A stretch of 64,000 bases of DNA from Acidovorax temperans (GTDB lineage: Bacteria > Pseudomonadota > Gammaproteobacteria > Burkholderiales > Burkholderiaceae_C): NCBI RefSeq assembly GCF_006716905.1, contig NZ_VFPV01000001.1, positions 111,001 to 175,000 of the forward strand. The letters run 5' to 3'. The notes beneath the pieces were generated by a model that searched no databases, had not been told where the DNA came from, and saw nothing but the letters and a program-made list of their open reading frames with translations. Within the stretch, counting starts at the first letter, position 1. Each line of letters begins with the position of its first letter. The translations under genes and the position numbers were made by a program. Shown piece after piece: positions 15,703 through 25,415 of the stretch.

Positions 15703-16889
15703 AACGCTGGATCACCTGGACGGCCCTCGGCTTGGTTGTTGTGCTGATGGGCTGGGGCGTGTGGCGCACGCTGGCCGCACGGCAAGTGGAAAAACAGGCG
15801 CTGGCTGAAGCCACCACTTCACGGGAGCAAGCGCCGCTGCAACTGGCCGAAGGCGAGATGATCACGGTGCAGCAACGCACTCTGGAGCTGGGCGTTCCCA
15901 TCTCGGGCGCGCTGCGCGCAGTGGATTCGGCCATGATCAAGGCGCGGGTGGCGGGAGAGATTCAAAGCCTCACGCTGCGCGAGGGCGACAGCGTGCGCGC
16001 TGGCCAGGTGGTGGCGCGCATTGACCCCACCGAAGCCCAGGCACGCCTGCGCCAGGCCCAGCAGCAGGCCGATGCTGCCAAGGCGCAGGTAGACATCAAC
16101 CAGCGCCAGCTGGACAACAACAAAGCCCTGGTAGACCAGGGCTTTATCTCTGCCACCGCACTCGTCAATTCGCAAGCCAGCCTGCAAGCGGCGCAAGCTA
16201 CCTACCAGGCAGCCCGCGCTGCCGCTGACGTGGCGCGCAAGGCGCTGGACGACACGGTGCTGCGCAGCCCCATTTCTGGGCAGGTGGCGCAGCGACTGGC
16301 GCAACCGGGCGAGCGTGTGGGGGTCGATGGGCGTGTGCTGGAGGTGGTAGACCCCAGCCGTCTGGAGCTGGAAGCCCTGCTCAGCCCCGCAGATTCGCTG
16401 CCCGTGCGCGTCGGCCAGAAGGCGCGGCTTCAGCTCGAAGGATCCAGCCAGGACGTGACCGCCACCGTGGTTCGCATCAACCCCAGTGCACAGGGTGGCA
16501 GCCGCACGGTGCCGGTGTACCTGCGCGTGGATACCGCATCAGCATCGCAGTTGCGCCAGGGGATGTTTGTGCAGGGCTTGCTGAGCACCGGCCAGACGCA
16601 GGTACTGGCGGTAGAGCTGGATGCCGTGCGCACCGACAAGCCTCGCCCCTATGTGCAGGCCGTTCAGAATGGCCGCATCGCACACCTGCCCGTCACCCCA
16701 GGCATGCGCGCCGTGGTACAGGGACAGACGCTCGTGGCCATTGAAGGCGTGCCCGCAGGCACCGCGGTGGTGGCGGGGCGGCTGGGAACATTGCGCGAAG
16801 GCACGGCGGTGGCTGCACCGGCTGCACAGGTGGCGGCACCCGCAATGCCGTCAGCGCCCGCCCTGCCCGCTTCTGGTGCGGCCCAGTAA
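15699..16889 (+). CDS. RND efflux periplasmic adaptor (membrane fusion protein)
   Basis: 396 aa. Signal or anchor helix at residues 5-22 (ITWTALGLVVVLMGWGVW). Lipoyl half-motifs VPISGALRAVDSAMIKARVA and EIQSLTLREGDSVRAGQVVA, an alpha-helical hairpin of about residues 105-185, second lipoyl half VLRSPISGQVAQRLAQPGER, then beta-barrel and membrane-proximal domains. It links the inner-membrane pump (next gene) to an outer-membrane channel; the TolC encoded at 21307 could serve, as no outer-membrane gene is in this operon. Overlaps tetR by 4 bp. Confidence 0.92.
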   Translation: MKRWITWTALGLVVVLMGWGVWRTLAARQVEKQALAEATTSREQAPLQLAEGEMITVQQRTLELGVPISGALRAVDSAMIKARVAGEIQSLTLREGDSVRAGQVVARIDPTEAQARLRQAQQQADAAKAQVDINQRQLDNNKALVDQGFISATALVNSQASLQAAQATYQAARAAADVARKALDDTVLRSPISGQVAQRLAQPGERVGVDGRVLEVVDPSRLELEALLSPADSLPVRVGQKARLQLEGSSQDVTATVVRINPSAQGGSRTVPVYLRVDTASASQLRQGMFVQGLLSTGQTQVLAVELDAVRTDKPRPYVQAVQNGRIAHLPVTPGMRAVVQGQTLVAIEGVPAGTAVVAGRLGTLREGTAVAAPAAQVAAPAMPSAPALPASGAAQ

Positions 16890-16904
16890 CCGCAGGCCTC
16901 AGGT

Positions 16905-19900
16905 ATGTGGTTCACCCAAGTCAGCCTGAAGAACCCGGTGTTTGCCACGATGGTGATGCTTGCCATCGTGGTGCTGGGCCTGTTTTCTTACCAACGCCTC
17001 AAGGTCGATCAGTTTCCCAACATCGACTTCCCGGTGGTGGTCGTGACGGTGGACTACCCGGGCGCCTCCCCCGAGATTGTCGAGAGCGAAGTCACCAAGA
17101 AGATTGAAGAAGGCGTCAACTCCATCGCAGGCATCAACGCCCTTACCTCGCGCAGCTACGAGGGCACAGCGGTAGTGATCATCGAGTTCCAGCTGCACAT
17201 TGACGGACGCAAGGCCGCCGAAGATGTGCGCGAGAAAGTGGCCACCGTGCGCCCCAACCTGCGCACCGAGGTGAAAGAGCCCCGGGTTCTGCGCTTTGAC
17301 CCGGCCAGCCGCCCCGTGTGGTCCCTCGCCGTGCTGCCCGATGAGCAAGCCAGTGCAAACGCCAATACGGCAGCGCCTTCCGCTGTGGAGCTGACGACCT
17401 GGGCCGAGCAGGTGCTGAAAAAACGCCTGGAAAACGTGCGCGGTGTGGGCGCGGTGAACCTGGTGGGCGCCACCAAGCGCGAAATCAACATCTACCTGAA
17501 CCCGCAGGCGCTGGAGACCTACGGCGTCACGCCCGAGCAGGTGGTTTCTGCCGTGCGCAACGAAAACCAGGACCTGCCCGTGGGCGCCATCCGCTCGCTG
17601 GCCCAGGAACGCGTGGTGCAGATCGATGCCCGCATGCAGCGCCCCGAAGACTTTGGCCGCATCATCGTGGCTCGCAAGGGTGCTGCGTCGGCAGGCCAGG
17701 TGGGGCCCAGTGCGCCCATCCGCCTTGACCAGGTGGCGCGGGTGAACGATGGCGCGCAGGAGGTGGAAAGCCTCGCTCTCTACAACGGCCAGCGCACGCT
17801 GCTGCTGTCGGTGCAAAAAGCACAAGGCGACAACACCATTGAAGTGGTGGATGGCCTGAACGCTGCCGTGGTGGACATCCGCAAGCTACTGCCACCAGGC
17901 GTGCGGCTGGAAGTGATCAGCGACAGCTCCCGCCCCATCCGCGTGGCGGTGACGAATGTGCGCCAGACCCTGATCGAGGGCGCCGTACTCACGGTGCTCA
18001 TCGTGTTCCTGTTCCTGAACTCCTGGCGCTCCACGGTGATCACGGGGCTGACGCTGCCGATTGCACTGATCGGCACCTTCCTGTTCATGAACATGTTTGG
18101 CTTCACCATCAACATGATCACGCTGATGGCGCTGAGCCTGTGTGTGGGCCTTCTGATCGACGATGCCATTGTGGTGCGCGAAAACATCGTGCGCCATGTG
18201 CAGATGGGCAAAGGCGCTTACGCGGCAGCCATGGACGGCACACAGGAAATTGGCCTAGCGGTGCTGGCCACCACCCTGTCCATCGTGGCAGTGTTCATGC
18301 CGATTGGCTTCATGGGCGGCATCATTGGCAAGTTCTTCCACGAGTTCGGCATCACCATCGTGGCCGCGGTGATGATCTCGATGTTCGTGAGCTTCACGCT
18401 CGACCCCATGCTCTCCAGCGTCTGGCACGACCCGAGCATCCACGCTCATGGCCAGCGCACCGAGCCTGTCACCTTCTACGACAAGACCATTGGCCGGGTC
18501 ACCGGCTGGTTTGACCGCGCGACCGATTCACTGGCCGAGGGCTACCAGCGCATCCTGCGCTGGTCGCTGGTACACAAGCTGGCCACGCTGTTCATTGCGC
18601 TGGGCATCTTCGTTCTGAGCATTTTCATGGTGCCGCTGCTGGGCACCGAGTTCGTGCCCAAAGCCGACTTTTCCGAGACCACCGTCAATTTCTACACCCC
18701 CGTGGGCTCCTCGCTGGAGGCCACCGAGGCCAAGGCGAAGCAGGTGGAAGGCATCTTGCGCGAGCTGCCGGAAGTGCGCTACACGCTGGCCACCATCAAC
18801 ACAGGCACGGCCCAAGGGAAGATGTACGCCAGCATCTACGTGCGCCTGGTGGACCGCAAGGACCGCAGCCGCAGTGTGGACGCGATGTCCACCGTGCTGC
18901 GCGAACGCCTGCAGCGCGTGCCCGGCATTACCGTCACCCACGTGGGGCTGCTGGACCCAGTGGGCGGGCAAAAGCAGATTGAGTTCTCGCTGCAGGGGCC
19001 AGACCTTCGGGAACTGGAGCGCCTGACGGCCGAGGTGAGCGAAAAAATCCGCCACGTCCCCGGCCTGGTGGACCTGGACAGCAGCGCCAAGCCCGACAAG
19101 CCCGTGATCGCCCTGGAGGTCAAGCGCGATGTGGCTTCGGACCTGGGCCTTTCCGTGGCGCAAATGGCCACGTCGCTGCGCACGCTGGTGGCAGGCACCA
19201 CGGTGGGCAACTGGCGCGCGCCCGATGACCAGACTTACGACGTCAACGTGCGCCTGGCACCTGAGTCGCGCACCGCTCCGCAAGACCTGGAACGCCTGCC
19301 CTTCGCCCTGAGCGCTGCCGATGGCACCACGCGGATCGTGCGGTTGAACCAGGTGGCCCAGGTGAGCGAATCCACCGGCGCCAACCAGATCAACCGGCGG
19401 GACCTGACGCGCGAGGTGGCCGTGAATGCCAACGTGGCACAACGCTCTGCCGGCGAGGTGTCGGCAGACATCCACAAGGCGCTTGACAGCGTAGTCTTCC
19501 CCCCAGGCTACCGCTACCAGTTTGGTGGCTCCACCAAGAACATGGCCGAGTCGTTTGGCTACGCCATCTCGGCCCTGGTCATGGCCATCATCTTCATCTA
19601 CATGATTCTGGCCAGCCAGTTCAAGAGTTTCTTGCAGCCACTCGCTCTCATGACCTCGCTGCCCCTCACGCTCATCGGGGTGGTGCTGGCGCTGCTCATG
19701 TTCCGCTCCACGCTTTCCATGTTCTCCATCATCGGCGTGGTGATGCTGATGGGCCTGGTCACCAAAAATGCCATCCTGCTGGTGGACTTCGCCATCCGCG
19801 CCCGCGAAGAGCATGTCAATGACGCAGGCCAGACCGTGCCCGGCCTGCCCCGTGCCGAGGCCCTGCTGCTGGCTGCGCGCGTGCGACTGCGCCCCATCCT

Positions 19901-20144
19901 CATGACCACGCTGGCCATGATTTTCGGCATGGTGCCCCTGGCGTTTGCCCTTTCCGAAGGGTCCGAGCAGCGCGCGCCCATGGGCCAGGCGGTGATTGGG
20001 GGCGTCATTACCTCCTCGCTGTTGACGCTGGTGGTGGTGCCCGTGGTGTATTGCTACATGGATGACCTGGCGCGCTGGGCCCTTGGCAAGATGGGACGCG
20101 GCCACAGCACGTCTGGGCCATCTAAAATTCGGGGTTTGTCCTGA
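16905..20144 (+). CDS. RND-family multidrug efflux pump, inner-membrane transporter (AcrB/HAE1 type)
   Basis: 1079 aa. Starts [20 protein letters not shown] (TM1), periplasmic porter domain with [20 protein letters not shown] and [22 protein letters not shown]2-6 with [20 protein letters not shown] (the Asp pair in TM4 that relays protons), then a second repeat and TM7-12 ending with [20 protein letters not shown]. Length and all landmarks are those of a full HAE1 pump, driven by the proton gradient. 15 bp after the adaptor gene. Substrate not predictable. Confidence 0.95.
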   Translation: MWFTQVSLKNPVFATMVMLAIVVLGLFSYQRLKVDQFPNIDFPVVVVTVDYPGASPEIVESEVTKKIEEGVNSIAGINALTSRSYEGTAVVIIEFQLHIDGRKAAEDVREKVATVRPNLRTEVKEPRVLRFDPASRPVWSLAVLPDEQASANANTAAPSAVELTTWAEQVLKKRLENVRGVGAVNLVGATKREINIYLNPQALETYGVTPEQVVSAVRNENQDLPVGAIRSLAQERVVQIDARMQRPEDFGRIIVARKGAASAGQVGPSAPIRLDQVARVNDGAQEVESLALYNGQRTLLLSVQKAQGDNTIEVVDGLNAAVVDIRKLLPPGVRLEVISDSSRPIRVAVTNVRQTLIEGAVLTVLIVFLFLNSWRSTVITGLTLPIALIGTFLFMNMFGFTINMITLMALSLCVGLLIDDAIVVRENIVRHVQMGKGAYAAAMDGTQEIGLAVLATTLSIVAVFMPIGFMGGIIGKFFHEFGITIVAAVMISMFVSFTLDPMLSSVWHDPSIHAHGQRTEPVTFYDKTIGRVTGWFDRATDSLAEGYQRILRWSLVHKLATLFIALGIFVLSIFMVPLLGTEFVPKADFSETTVNFYTPVGSSLEATEAKAKQVEGILRELPEVRYTLATINTGTAQGKMYASIYVRLVDRKDRSRSVDAMSTVLRERLQRVPGITVTHVGLLDPVGGQKQIEFSLQGPDLRELERLTAEVSEKIRHVPGLVDLDSSAKPDKPVIALEVKRDVASDLGLSVAQMATSLRTLVAGTTVGNWRAPDDQTYDVNVRLAPESRTAPQDLERLPFALSAADGTTRIVRLNQVAQVSESTGANQINRRDLTREVAVNANVAQRSAGEVSADIHKALDSVVFPPGYRYQFGGSTKNMAESFGYAISALVMAIIFIYMILASQFKSFLQPLALMTSLPLTLIGVVLALLMFRSTLSMFSIIGVVMLMGLVTKNAILLVDFAIRAREEHVNDAGQTVPGLPRAEALLLAARVRLRPILMTTLAMIFGMVPLAFALSEGSEQRAPMGQAVIGGVITSSLLTLVVVPVVYCYMDDLARWALGKMGRGHSTSGPSKIRGLS

Positions 20145-20169
20145 CCCGCACTCCCACTGGAGACCTTCG

Positions 20170-20883
20170 ATGAATTTGCCACTGAACACGTCCGCCAACA
20201 TCAGCGACCCCGTCGCCCAGGCCCGCTACAACATGATCGAGCAACAGATCCGGCCCTGGAACGTGCTGGATGCCGACGTGCTGGAGCTGCTGTCCGTCGT
20301 GCGCCGCGAAGACTTTGTGCCAGCCGCTTACCGCAGCCTGGCATTCGCTGACATCGAAGTACCCCTGCTGGGCAACGACGCGGAAGAGGCCGTGCGCCAA
20401 GGTCACACCATGCTGCAGCCCCGCGTGGAAGCCCGCATCCTGCAAGACCTGCGCGTTCAGCCCACCGACCGTGTGCTGGAAATTGGCGCAGGCTCTGGCT
20501 ACATGGCGGCCCTGCTGGCCCACCGGGCCGAGCGCGTGGTGTCCCTCGAAATCAACCCCACGCTGGCCAGCATGGCCCGTGAAAACCTGCGCAACGCTGG
20601 CATTCAGAACGCCGAAGTGCGCCAGGGTGACGGCGCCCGTGATGCCGTGCCAGACGGCCCCTTTGATGTGATCGTGCTGAGCGGCTCGGTCGCGCAAGTG
20701 CCCCAAAACCTGCTGTCCCTGCTGCGCGACGGCGGCCGCCTGGGCGCCATCGTGGGCTCTGAGCCCGTGATGCGCTTCACCGTGACCCAGCGCAAGGGCG
20801 ACCGGTTTGAAACCACTTCCCCCTGGGACACCATCGCCCCCCGCCTGGTGAACTTCCCCGAGCCCTCGAACTTCTCGTTCTAA
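20170..20883 (+). CDS. pcm: Protein-L-isoaspartate O-methyltransferase family protein
   Basis: 237 aa. MIEQQIRPWNVLDADVLELL, RREDFVPAAYRSLAFADIEV, LQPRVEARILQDLRVQPTDR, VLEIGAGSGYMAALLAHRA (SAM-binding motif I) and VIVLSGSVAQVPQNLLSLL. Family reaction: SAM-dependent repair methylation of isoaspartyl residues. Several landmarks of classical Pcm (the DGP...AP segment) are replaced by ...LSGSV..., as is usual for the betaproteobacterial homologue beside tolC, so substrate identity is less sure than the fold. Followed after 21 bp by the rhodanese gene. Confidence 0.85.
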   Translation: MNLPLNTSANISDPVAQARYNMIEQQIRPWNVLDADVLELLSVVRREDFVPAAYRSLAFADIEVPLLGNDAEEAVRQGHTMLQPRVEARILQDLRVQPTDRVLEIGAGSGYMAALLAHRAERVVSLEINPTLASMARENLRNAGIQNAEVRQGDGARDAVPDGPFDVIVLSGSVAQVPQNLLSLLRDGGRLGAIVGSEPVMRFTVTQRKGDRFETTSPWDTIAPRLVNFPEPSNFSF

Positions 20884-20904
20884 ACCCTGTCTTCGGAGTT
20901 CTGC

Positions 20905-21246
20905 ATGATCACTCGCGTCCGCCCAGCCCAACTCGCTGCCTGGTTTGCCGCCAACGCCGCCGGCACCCAGCCCCTGGTACTGGACGTGCGTGAGCCCTGG
21001 GAACTGCAAACCGCCAGTGTGCGGGCCGAGGGGTTTGAGCTCAGAGCCATCCCCATGGGAGAAATCCCCACCCGCCTGGGCGAATTGCCCAAGGACCAGC
21101 CCATTGCCTGCCTGTGCCACCACGGCATGCGCAGCATGAACGTGGCGGCTTTCCTGGAGCAACACGGGTTTGAACACTTGGCCAATATTTCAGGGGGCAT
21201 CGATGCCTGGTCGGCAGAAGTCGACCCCGCAGTGCCCCGCTACTGA
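20905..21246 (+). CDS. Rhodanese-domain protein (single domain sulfurtransferase)
   Basis: 113 aa. PLVLDVREPWEL and the active-site loop CLCHHGMRSMNVAAFLEQHG with Cys at its start (CxxGxRS type), then NISGGIDAWS. One rhodanese domain of normal size. The pcm-rhodanese-tolC-waaA order is common in Burkholderiales. Physiological substrate unknown. Confidence 0.9.
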   Translation: MITRVRPAQLAAWFAANAAGTQPLVLDVREPWELQTASVRAEGFELRAIPMGEIPTRLGELPKDQPIACLCHHGMRSMNVAAFLEQHGFEHLANISGGIDAWSAEVDPAVPRY

Positions 21247-21306
21247 TGGTTTGGCCCTGGTGCCAGCAGTTTCCACCCCTTTTGTGCAGACACTCTGAGG
21301 ACCTTC

Positions 21307-22686
21307 ATGACCGCTTTTCGGCCCACTCACCTGACCCTGGCGCTCGGCGCCGCCTTGAGCGCCCTGCTCTGCGCGCCTGTGCACGCGCAGAGCCTCATGG
21401 AGCTGGTGGAATCTGCCCGCACTTATGACACCACCTGGCAGGCCGCCCGCGCTCAGCTGGAAGCCGCCGCCCGCCGCGCTGACCAGGCCCAGGCCGGGCT
21501 GCGCCCCAGCGCCGCCCTCACCTCGGGGGTGACGCGCGCGCAAACCGACGTCAGCCGCCCTGACGTGGAACGCACCGCCAACACCCAGACGCTGGGCGTG
21601 AACGCATCGCAGCCGCTGTACCGCCCCGCCAACCGCATTGCCGTGGAACAAGGCGAGCGCGGCGTGGACGTGGCCCAGGCACAACTGGACGCGGCGACCC
21701 AGGACCTGCTGGTGCGCGTAAGCCAGGCCTACTTTGATGTACTAGCAGCGCAAGACACGCTGACCTTCGTGCAGGCCCAGAAAACCGCAGTGTCTGAACA
21801 ACTGGCCTCGGCCAAGCGCAACTTCGAGGTGGGCACCTCCACCGTGACTGACTCGCGCGAAGCCCAGGCCCGCTACGACCTGGTGATTGCGCAAGAAATT
21901 GCGGCTGAAAACGACCTGCGCGTGAAAAAACTGGCGCTCGACCAACTGGTGGGCGTGGCCAACGCGCAGCCCGTGCCACTGGCCCAGCCTGTGCCCCTGC
22001 CCCGGGTCGAGCCAGCCAACGTGGATTACTGGGTCGAGACCGCTCGGGCACAGCAGCCCGGCGTGCGGCAGGCCGCCATCGCACTCGACATTGCGCGCCT
22101 GGAAACCAAAAAGGCCGAAACCGGCCACCGCCCCACGGTGGACCTGCAGGCCGGCTATAACATCACGCGCAACCCCAATGGCACCCTGACCGCCCCCGGC
22201 GTGAACAGCCGCACCAACGTGGCCAGCATCGGCGTGGCCAGCATCGGCGTGGCCAGCATCGGCGTGGCGCTCAACCTGCCGCTGTTTGCCGGTTTTGCGG
22301 TGCAAAACCGCGTGAAGGAAACCCTGGCGCTGGAAACCAAGGCCGAAGCCGATCTGGAAACCGCCCGCCGCAATGTGGCCCAGGCCACACGCTCGGCCTT
22401 CTTCGGCGTGCAGTCTGGCCAAGGCCAGGTGCAGGCGCTGGAAGCGGCCGAAGCCTCCAGCCAGAGCGCGCTCGATGCCAACAAGCTCGGCTACCAGGTG
22501 GGCGTGCGCATCAACATTGACGTGCTCAATGCTCAGAGCCAGCTCTACCAGACCAAGCGCGACCTGGCCCAGGCCCGCTACAACGTGCTGCTGGGCACGC
22601 TCAAGCTGCGCCAGGCGGCAGGCACCTTGGGCCTGGAAGACGTGCAACGCATCAACAGCCTGCTAGCCCCCGCCAAGCAGCCCTGA
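21307..22686 (+). CDS. tolC: TolC-family outer-membrane channel protein
   Basis: 459 aa. Signal peptide (LTLALGAALSALLCAPVHAQ). Two OEP repeats of long helices and barrel strands: SLMELVESARTYDTTWQAA, LTSGVTRAQTDVSRPDVERT, ASQPLYRPANRIAVEQGERG, then GYNITRNPNGTLTAPGVNSR and FEVGTSTVTDSREAQARYDL. Trimeric exit duct for tripartite efflux and type I secretion; a likely partner of the RND pump 1.2 kb upstream. A 15-bp tandem repeat (22219-22263) expands a strand to VASIGVASIGVASIGVAL. Confidence 0.93.
   Translation: MTAFRPTHLTLALGAALSALLCAPVHAQSLMELVESARTYDTTWQAARAQLEAAARRADQAQAGLRPSAALTSGVTRAQTDVSRPDVERTANTQTLGVNASQPLYRPANRIAVEQGERGVDVAQAQLDAATQDLLVRVSQAYFDVLAAQDTLTFVQAQKTAVSEQLASAKRNFEVGTSTVTDSREAQARYDLVIAQEIAAENDLRVKKLALDQLVGVANAQPVPLAQPVPLPRVEPANVDYWVETARAQQPGVRQAAIALDIARLETKKAETGHRPTVDLQAGYNITRNPNGTLTAPGVNSRTNVASIGVASIGVASIGVALNLPLFAGFAVQNRVKETLALETKAEADLETARRNVAQATRSAFFGVQSGQGQVQALEAAEASSQSALDANKLGYQVGVRINIDVLNAQSQLYQTKRDLAQARYNVLLGTLKLRQAAGTLGLEDVQRINSLLAPAKQP
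22219..22263 (+). repeat. 15-bp tandem repeat (3 units) inside tolC
   Basis: Three perfect GTGGCCAGCATCGGC units, encoding VASIG three times, just before a barrel strand (ALNLPLFAGF). Perfect identity suggests a recent slippage event. In frame, so the protein is not broken. Confidence 0.9.
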
Positions 22687-22811
22687 GCGGACAGCCCTGC
22701 CGCCGTGGCAGCGGCAGGCCCGCGAAAACATTGTTAACAGGCCTTATGGCCTGCATGGGCCTTTGGCACCCATAATCGCGGGGAACCGTTACGCAAAAAC
22801 ACCTCGCATCC

Positions 22812-23837
22812 ATGGCAAAGAACCCTTTCTACCTGGTGTGCTACTACGGCCAGGTTCCAACGGATGCTGCGCAGCCAAAGGCCCTGAGCAACTTGATCCA
22901 GTCGGCTCGGGCGCTTGCACAAAGCCACGGCCTGACCGGGTTACTGGCGTTGGCTGATGGGTACTACCTGCATCTGGTGGAAGGTGAACGGTCTGCGGTG
23001 CAAAGCCTGGTGCACCACATCAGCAGCTTTTGGGGCAGCACGCCCCCCACCGTGCTGCTGTCGTTGGCCATCAAGCGGCAGCGCTATGCCCAGTGGAGCG
23101 CCAATGTGGTCGAGCGCCCTGCCCCCGCCACAAACATGCAGCAGCGCCTGGCGCGCTTGCACCAGTTCATCGCGCAGGACTCCATGGCGGCCATACCAGA
23201 CCTGTTTCGGTACTTCCTCATGCCCAGCACGGCATTGCCTGCCCCCCACGAGCCCAGCGCGCCAGCGCAGCCGCGCCGCAAAGTTCGGCAGGTAGCGGTA
23301 TTCAGCAGTTCGCTACTGTGGTTCAACCCCATCTTCAGCCAGGTGGCAACCCGCTTTCGCGGCCATCCGCAAACCCTCAAGGCCTCCAGCACCGGGAGGG
23401 AGGTAGACATGTTCCCCATCGATTACGTCGATGTGGTGGCCGGCCCGCTGGGCGCCGTGCGCATGGTGGGCATCACCCTGGATTTGCTGGACTCCACCTT
23501 GTCATACCCCCTGCTCAGCAAGGTGGAAGTGGCCGTGCTGCTCACCCGCAACCACGCCGCCAGCAAAGACTTGCAGCTGCTCGAGCACGCTATGCGGCAT
23601 CCGGCGATGCTGTACTCCATCCCCCAGGTGTTGCTGGTGAACTCCAGGCTCAGTGACGACCTTTCGCAGCATTTCGCCACCCTCGCGGCCGAGGCGCGCC
23701 TGCCCACCACGGAATTGGGGGCGTCTGTTTTGTCGGGCGAGCCCATCTGGGCTGCCATCGCCACCATGCTGCAGACCACACCCCCCGCCCCAACCAACGC
23801 ACCGTTTGGCGATCGCTTAGGTACTGCGGCGCACTGA
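22812..23837 (+). CDS. Degenerate BLUF-domain protein with C-terminal extension
   Basis: 341 aa. Residues 6-95 follow the BLUF pattern ([47 protein letters not shown]). The flavin-contacting residues of photoactive BLUF domains seem lost: the Tyr of LxYxS is Cys (FYLVCYY), the Asn before GxTG is absent, and the Gln of FxQxLEG is His (YYLHLVEG). Residues 155-325 form an alpha/beta domain ([51 protein letters not shown]) that resembles a small-GTPase fold without a P-loop. Function unknown; blue-light sensing looks unlikely. Stands alone between tolC and convergent waaA. Confidence 0.6.
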
Positions 23838-23909
23838 GGGGGCCGTACTTACCTACGTTGGCGTCTCAAGGCTGGCACTGCGGTGCGGCCGCAGCACCTC
23901 CAGCAACCT

Positions 23910-25280
23910 TCAGTCTTTGGCCGATGAAGCTGCAACGCCCAGCAGATCAGCCACCTGGCTGGCCGTGGCGCGCGCAGCACCCCGGTGGGCCTGGGCAAAG
24001 GCAGTGGCTGCGGCGCGGGCTTTCTGCAGGTCGTGCGGGTGCTGCACCAGGGCCAGCGCCTTGTCTACCGCAGCAGGCAGCCCAGGGGTGCGCCAGGCGG
24101 CACCTGCTTCACAGGCCAGTTCCGTCGCTTCGGCAAAGTTGAAGGTGTGCGGCCCCACCACCACCGGGCAGCCGCAGGCGGCCGCCTCGATCAGGTTTTG
24201 CCCGCCCAGGGGGGCAAAACTGCCGCCCAGCAGCACCACATCGGCCAGCGTGTAATAGGCGGCCATCTCACCCATCGAATCGCCCAGCCACACGTCTGCA
24301 GCCGCGGGCACATCCCCCTGCCAGGCACTGCGACGGGCCACACGCAGGCCAGCGTCCTGTAGCAGCTGCGCCACTTCATCAAACCGGTTGGGGTGGCGCG
24401 GAACGATCAGCCATTGAACCTCTGGTTGCGAAATATTTGCTATGCTTTTAGAAGCAGCCTGCGCTTGATCTGATTGGCCTACAGGGCGTTTTGACTTAAA
24501 AAATTCAAGCCAGAGTGCTTCCTCGCCCTCGCGGCTGCTGGCCAGCATGACGACCGGGCGGCCCGCCAGCATGCGCCAGCGCTTGCCCATCTCGATTTGC
24601 GCCGGCTCGGGTATCACGTCAAATTTCAGGTTGCCAAACACCCCGCGCACCGGGGCGCCCAGGTCTTGCAGCCGCTCGGCATCCACCTGCGACTGTGCCC
24701 ACACGGCCGTCAGTGCCCGGTAGGCCGGCAGCGCTAAAGGGGCCAGCCGCCGCGCGCTGCGCCAGGACTTGTCGTTCAAGCGGGCGTTGGCCAACACCAG
24801 GGGCACGCCCCGGCGCTGGCAAGCAGCGATCAGATTCGGCCAGACCTCCGTCTCCATCAGCACGCCGATGGCGGGGCGAAACTGCCGCAGAAAGCGCGCC
24901 ACGGCGCCGGGCGTGTCCCAGGGCAGCCATACCTGCACATCGCCAGGCTGCAATAGCTTTTCGCCCTCTGCCCGGCCCGTGGCAGTGCCATGGGTGAGCA
25001 GCAGGCGCATGCCCGGCACTTGCGCGCGCAACTCGCGCAGCAAGATGGCAGCCGCCCGCGTTTCGCCCAGCGATACGGCATGAACCCACACAAACCGGCC
25101 CAATGCATCCATGCCGCTGTGCCCGACCAGGCTGTCCAAGGGCTGGGCATAGCGGCCAAAGCGCTCGTGCACGGCCACGGCGTACCCGGGCTCCGCACGC
25201 GCGCGGCGGCGCAACTTGCGGCGCAGCAAAGGCTGAGCCCCCCAGGTAATGGCGCTGTACAACGCGCGGGCAAAGCTCAT
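23910..25280 (-). CDS. waaA: 3-deoxy-D-manno-octulosonic acid (Kdo) transferase
   Basis: 456 aa. RFVWVHAVSLGETRAAAILL (N-terminal donor/acceptor motif with the catalytic Glu in SLGE), LLLTHGTATGRAEGEK, METEVWPNLIAACQRRGVPL, LANARLNDKSW, GNLKFDVIPEP, LIVPRHPNRFDEVAQLL and VLLGGSFAPLGGQNLIEAAA are GT30 landmarks. It adds Kdo to lipid A precursor at the inner membrane. Between EGEE and VPRHP it has about 18 more residues than E. coli WaaA; the DNA there (24431-24507) is a palindromic repeat read in frame. Confidence 0.93.
   Translation of the reverse strand: MSFARALYSAITWGAQPLLRRKLRRRARAEPGYAVAVHERFGRYAQPLDSLVGHSGMDALGRFVWVHAVSLGETRAAAILLRELRAQVPGMRLLLTHGTATGRAEGEKLLQPGDVQVWLPWDTPGAVARFLRQFRPAIGVLMETEVWPNLIAACQRRGVPLVLANARLNDKSWRSARRLAPLALPAYRALTAVWAQSQVDAERLQDLGAPVRGVFGNLKFDVIPEPAQIEMGKRWRMLAGRPVVMLASSREGEEALWLEFFKSKRPVGQSDQAQAASKSIANISQPEVQWLIVPRHPNRFDEVAQLLQDAGLRVARRSAWQGDVPAAADVWLGDSMGEMAAYYTLADVVLLGGSFAPLGGQNLIEAAACGCPVVVGPHTFNFAEATELACEAGAAWRTPGLPAAVDKALALVQHPHDLQKARAAATAFAQAHRGAARATASQVADLLGVAASSAKD
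24431..24507. repeat. Palindromic repeat, copy 4, in frame inside waaA
   Basis: Plus strand: ATTTGCTATGCTTTTAGAAG, then CAGCCTGCGCTTGATCTGAT, TGGCCTACAGGGCGTTTTGA. Matches the TTTGCTAT...GCGCTTG...GGCCTAcAGgGCG pattern of the intergenic copies (compare 56585-56655). It encodes about KSKRPVGQSDQAQAASKSIA in WaaA. Confidence 0.65.
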
Positions 25281-25415
25281 GGTGCAAGGGCCTCACGCAC
25301 CCAAAGCCAACGCCGGGCAGATCCTCGGCTGGACCGGGACGGGGAAAAAATGGAGTTCATACGCAAAAGGCGCACGGAGTGGCCTCGTCCGTATGCAGAC
25401 GAGACCCAGCCGAGG

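Noticed and set aside
18528..20201. 557-codon minus-strand frame opposite the RND pump
   Set aside because: Antisense shadow; the RND protein is complete and motif-rich on the other strand. The same applies to 26816-28600 (opposite alkA) and 468-1682 (opposite tctC).
22219..22263. CRISPR-like array
   Set aside because: The units are contiguous, have no spacers and are in frame within tolC.
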